From Niallia taxi (lineage in GTDB: Bacteria; Bacillota; Bacilli; Bacillales; Cytobacillaceae): DNA of 64,000 nt. The notes under the pieces are model-generated. The model was given only the letters and a program-made list of their open reading frames with translations, was not told the origin of the DNA and made no database searches. A program made the translations under genes and the position numbers. Below, piece by piece: positions 61,476-64,000 of the stretch (positions are counted from its first letter, which is position 1; each line of letters begins with the position of its first letter). The DNA lies in contig NZ_RZTZ01000013.1 in NCBI RefSeq assembly GCF_004005475.1, positions 81,947 through 145,946 on the forward strand, given 5' to 3'.

Positions 61476-62711
61476 TTATTTGATGGCAGTAATCACCATC
61501 TGCTCACCACGCTTTGCCTTAACGGTCAATGTCAGCTTTTTGCCCTGTTTGTCGTATAAGCTGTTTAAGATTCCATCTGTTCCCGCTTTTGCTGCATAAG
61601 TAATACCATCTGTCGTTATAAAACGGACCGTACCATCTGGACTAATTCCGCCTATTGTTGCTTCAACCTTTATCAAGCTGTCAGAGGCTGTTATTGCAGG
61701 TATATTGATTACCTGGCCAATTCGTAATTTTGTTGCATCCACCTTCGGATTGGCCTCTTGTAAAAGGGAAACAGAAATTCCGTAGCTTTTGCTGATTTTA
61801 TAAAATGTGTCACCTTTTTTTATTGTATAGGTTTTGCTGTCTGTCTTTGTCACAGTTTTACTTGGTTCACTGCTTGGCGCAGTCTTCGTTAAATAGGCAC
61901 TGCTGATATAAGCCTTTTTCCCTTTATACTCAATTTGTGCCCAGCCTTTTTCTTCTGATTTTACTGTAACCTTCGCTCCTTCTTTATATGAGCCGATCAC
62001 AGCAGCTTTTGTGGATGGATTTGATCTTACTCTTAATGTGTCTGCTGTTACATACTTCGTAACGGACTTACTGACAGAATCAGCCGTAGCTTTAACTTCT
62101 GTCAAATAATCAGCGCTTACATATGCTAGGCGTCCATCAATAAGGATGCCAGCCCAACCATTTTTCGTGAATGATACCTTAACAATTTCTCCTTGCTTCT
62201 TCTTGCCTATAATACTGCTGTCCGTTGTTGCTTTTGAGCGAATATTCAGCACTGTCGCAGTCACTTTTTTGTCTTGCACCTTCGGAAGAAGAATTTTATC
62301 TCCGTTAGATACATTGCCGTTCACTGTAAGTATTGCTTCTGCTGTAACTCCGTGCTGTTTCGCTATTTCGGAAACTGTTTCATTCTTTTTTACTTCATAT
62401 GTATATTCTTGAATGCAGGCTGATGCAGTACTGGCACCTAACGAAAATAAAATAGTAAAAATACCTGTTACCACCAACCGTTTGGCAGGACTTTCCTGCA
62501 CAAGTTTCCTGATACTAGCAACATGCTCCATAAAGCTTGCCTTAATACCTTCAAGAACACTTCTAATATTCCAAGCATCTCTAATATCTAAGCTCGAAAG
62601 GTTTTTTTCCAGTTCTCTTTTTTCCATTCTAGTAGTATAAACTGGTTTGGTCATATGTTTTTCTTTTCTTAAGACCTTCAGCTCGCCGTCAGTTCCTACT
62701 AAGCTTGTCAT
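61476..62711 (-). CDS. Membrane-anchored LysM and SH3 domain protein
   Basis: 411 residues, probably wall-bound. A cytosolic N terminus of about 75 residues and one transmembrane helix (about 80-99) lead to a LysM domain (YEVKKNETVSEIAKQHGVT), two bacterial SH3 domains (ATVLNIRSKATTDSSIIGKK; ADTLRVRSNPSTKAAVIGSY), a second LysM (YTIKKGDTFYKISKSYGIS) and a 70-residue C-terminal part without catalytic motif. The GGGGGTAA site fits the ATG at 62711. It may be a sensor or scaffold at the wall. Confidence 0.85.
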   Translation of the reverse strand: MTSLVGTDGELKVLRKEKHMTKPVYTTRMEKRELEKNLSSLDIRDAWNIRSVLEGIKASFMEHVASIRKLVQESPAKRLVVTGIFTILFSLGASTASACIQEYTYEVKKNETVSEIAKQHGVTAEAILTVNGNVSNGDKILLPKVQDKKVTATVLNIRSKATTDSSIIGKKKQGEIVKVSFTKNGWAGILIDGRLAYVSADYLTEVKATADSVSKSVTKYVTADTLRVRSNPSTKAAVIGSYKEGAKVTVKSEEKGWAQIEYKGKKAYISSAYLTKTAPSSEPSKTVTKTDSKTYTIKKGDTFYKISKSYGISVSLLQEANPKVDATKLRIGQVINIPAITASDSLIKVEATIGGISPDGTVRFITTDGITYAAKAGTDGILNSLYDKQGKKLTLTVKAKRGEQMVITAIK

Positions 62712-62998
62712 ACAAAATTACCCCCATAATATATATATATCAGCATCTTGTTTGCTTTGTATATTTATGATAAGTCATCTCGGAAAAAGAATATATGCGA
62801 TAAACGTAGGATTCCAACCTATAACTTTTTGCCCAAAGATTACCAGCATCCTGTCAATTCTCTTCATGGAACCAACTGAAAGTTACCAAAACCGAACGTT
62901 TTTTCCAGACATAACCATATTCACTTGCGGATTTTATACAATATAATACTTTTGGATTAGTAATTTCTATATTTTTCTTTTTTATATTTATATGCTTT
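62712..62998. other. Intergenic, promoter region of the LysM gene
   Basis: About 290 bp of AT-rich sequence with no gene that I can support. Confidence 0.4.
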
Positions 62999-63202
62999 TT
63001 ACGCTGTATTCAATCCTAAAATATAGCTATTTGCACATTTTAGGTACAATTCCTCTGAATAGTGATGCACTTTACATATGTTGTCTACTCGGGTACACAT
63101 TATTACCGAGGAGTATTTATAAGACTCGAAATGTTTAAAGCTGATTAAATTTAAATTTTTTACAAATATTACTTGTGTATTTGTTATTAATCCAATACGC
63201 AA
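62999..63202 (-). pseudogene. Short frame with faint ComK-like pattern, probably a remnant
   Basis: A 67-codon frame without a good ribosome site. The pattern YSSVI...KVHHYSEELYLKC...GLN is faintly like the N-terminal third of ComK (YSKVIE...KxSPxEIIxxSC...GSS), but the rest of ComK (about 190 residues) is missing. It may be a decayed copy or chance. Low confidence. Confidence 0.22.
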
Positions 63203-63358
63203 ATCAGTCTTTAAATATCACAACTAATTAACCTGGATCATCATAAATGATTGTTTTAGTAGTAATTTGACAAGATATACATATAAGATCAATTTAATGC
63301 CAATCTCTAATGGAAAAATACTTTTCAATTCCTCACATTTGTTCACACCTTATTCGGG
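63203..63358. other. Intergenic, nothing recognised
   Basis: AT-rich stretch before the second repeat copy, with no gene or RNA signal. Confidence 0.4.
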
Positions 63359-63480
63359 AGAGGCTGGGACAAAACAAAAGATAACCTTTCTAAATACGAA
63401 TAATAAAATTATAACTAAATTTAAAAGAAGCAGTACTAGATAGAATATGGGTTTAAAATTAGTTCGTATCATTGGGCGCT
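63359..63480. repeat. Dispersed repeat, copy 2
   Basis: Matches 24284-24408: GAGGCTGGGACAAAAC and about 35 following bases nearly identical, then a divergent middle, then AAAATTAGTTCGT.TCATTG. The right-hand inverted end (TCCCAGCCTC) found in copy 1 is absent; a GC-rich box follows instead. Confidence 0.75.
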
Positions 63481-63545
63481 TTCCGCGGGGAGGAAGCTTA
63501 GCCTCCTCGTCTTCGCCTGCTGGGTCTAAAGCGTCTTCTATTTCC
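63474..63545. repeat. GC-rich Bacillaceae-type repeat box
   Basis: CGCTTTCCGCGGGGAGG followed by GCTTAGCCTCCTCGTCTTCG stands out in AT-rich DNA and can fold (GGAGG/CCTCC). From general experience similar CGCTTTCCGCGGG sequences are repeated in many Bacillaceae genomes. Confidence 0.6.
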
Positions 63546-63686
63546 CTTAGTTAAAACTAAAAAACTCAAAAATCCTAGTTTTTGTTAGTGACATAAAGTA
63601 CATAAAGAGAGATTATTTTAACAGAATGTTCAATCTCTTTTAAACGGAATTATGTTACGCTTAGTTTGAATAAAGATTGGAGAGTT

Positions 63687-63842
63687 GTGAAAGTGAAGAA
63701 TAATAGTTTGAAAATAATAAGAATCTCAACTTTATCGGTAGCCATGTTAACAGTTAATTTTTTACCAACTGTAGGTCATGCTCAAGTGGAACCAGTAAGT
63801 ACGGAAAATGTCACTGAAAATACAATGGTTGCCAGTTCCTAA
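63687..63842 (+). pseudogene. 5' remnant of a secreted protein gene (signal peptide only)
   Basis: A GTG start at 63687 (or 63693) behind GGAG gives about 50 residues: a basic N terminus (VKNNSLKIIRIS), a hydrophobic core (LSVAMLTVNFLP), a signal peptidase site (VGHA-Q) and a short acidic mature stretch, then a stop. In the next frame the reading continues as VPKITASKR, suggesting a frameshift. An insertion sequence end lies 30 bp further, so the rest of the gene has probably been lost. Original function unknown. Confidence 0.6.
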
Positions 63843-63871
63843 AATTACAGCTTCTAAAAGATAAGGGGTAA

Positions 63872-64000
63872 TGTGGATTGTCAACATTAAATCAAACAGC
63901 TTTTTTAAGGGACGATTGTTTGTAGTCAATGGGGCTTACATAACCTAGTGTTCCATGGATTCGAAGCTTGTTATACCAGTTAACATAGTCACTGAATTCT
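63872..64000 (-). mobile_element. End of an IS3-family insertion sequence (continues past the window)
   Basis: The outer end probably starts with TGTGGATTGTCAAC at 63872. It contains the 3' end of a transposase gene on the minus strand and runs out of the window at the right. Confidence 0.75.
63892..64000 (-). CDS. IS3-family transposase OrfB, C-terminal end (partial)
   Basis: The last 35 codons read EFSDYVNWYNKLRIHGTLGY and then VSPIDYKQSSLKKAV. This is the characteristic integrase-core end (YxxWYNxxRxHxxLGYxSPxxY) of IS3/IS150-group transposases. The rest lies to the right of the window. The transposase acts by DDE cut-and-copy on the element ends. Confidence 0.9.
   Translation of the reverse strand, partial: EFSDYVNWYNKLRIHGTLGYVSPIDYKQSSLKKAV

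Noticed and set aside
1..64000. tRNA, rRNA or CRISPR arrays
   Set aside because: No cloverleaf, rRNA core or regularly spaced repeat array was seen by eye; a covariance-model search would be decisive for tRNAs.

Overview
The window looks like chromosome of a low-GC, endospore-forming Bacillaceae species, of the Bacillus/Niallia circulans kind. The reasons are spoIIP, a Spo0E-like phosphatase, a YtrA-type GntR/ABC operon, a YwoH/YwoG-type MarR/MFS pair, strong AGGAGG ribosome sites with frequent TTG/GTG starts, and intrinsic terminators after most genes. No rRNA, tRNA or CRISPR array was seen. The genus is an inference.

Layout. 1-9 kb: the 3' part of an aldehyde dehydrogenase, a WrbA-like flavoprotein, a GH25 lysozyme, type 2 IPP isomerase (fni), a GNAT enzyme, an MBL hydrolase, a GH18 glycosidase, and a thiamine ECF transporter (thiT) behind a TPP riboswitch. 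9-20 kb: a class V aminotransferase fold protein, a degenerate tyrosine recombinase, an isomerase/GH3 beta-glucosidase/LacI operon, a Spo0E-like gene, spoIIP, and a PlsC plus FabZ-like pair. 19.5-29.9 kb: a chemoreceptor overlapping a sugar-binding lipoprotein gene, an alpha/beta hydrolase, a PHP phosphatase, manA, a YtrABC-like operon and a zinc-ribbon protein.

30-46.5 kb is the most interesting part. It is a minus-strand polyol island with two complete PTS systems (galactitol-type GatA/C/B and glucitol-type SrlA/E/B with GutM). It also has two SorC-type regulators, a zinc alcohol dehydrogenase, two SDRs, a homoserine-dehydrogenase-like protein with a C-terminal SAF domain, and a four-gene 2-oxoacid (acetoin/pyruvate-type) dehydrogenase complex. 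The upstream gaps of its transcription units carry a direct repeat, CATTTGT-N12-CATTTGT (19-bp period), which I propose is the shared SorC operator. cre-like sites suggest CcpA control as well.

46.7-57.8 kb: a MarR/MFS pair, a VanZ protein and a complete L-rhamnose pathway (rhaB, rhaA, rhaM, an MFS transporter, rhaD, a fucO-like reductase, and DeoR and AraC regulators). 58-64 kb: a membrane GGDEF-EAL protein next to a GNAT-like gene, a LysM/SH3 protein, gene remnants, dispersed repeats, and the end of an IS3-family element beside a broken secreted-protein gene.

Overall the region is dominated by carbohydrate acquisition and its control, with sporulation, wall and signalling genes between.
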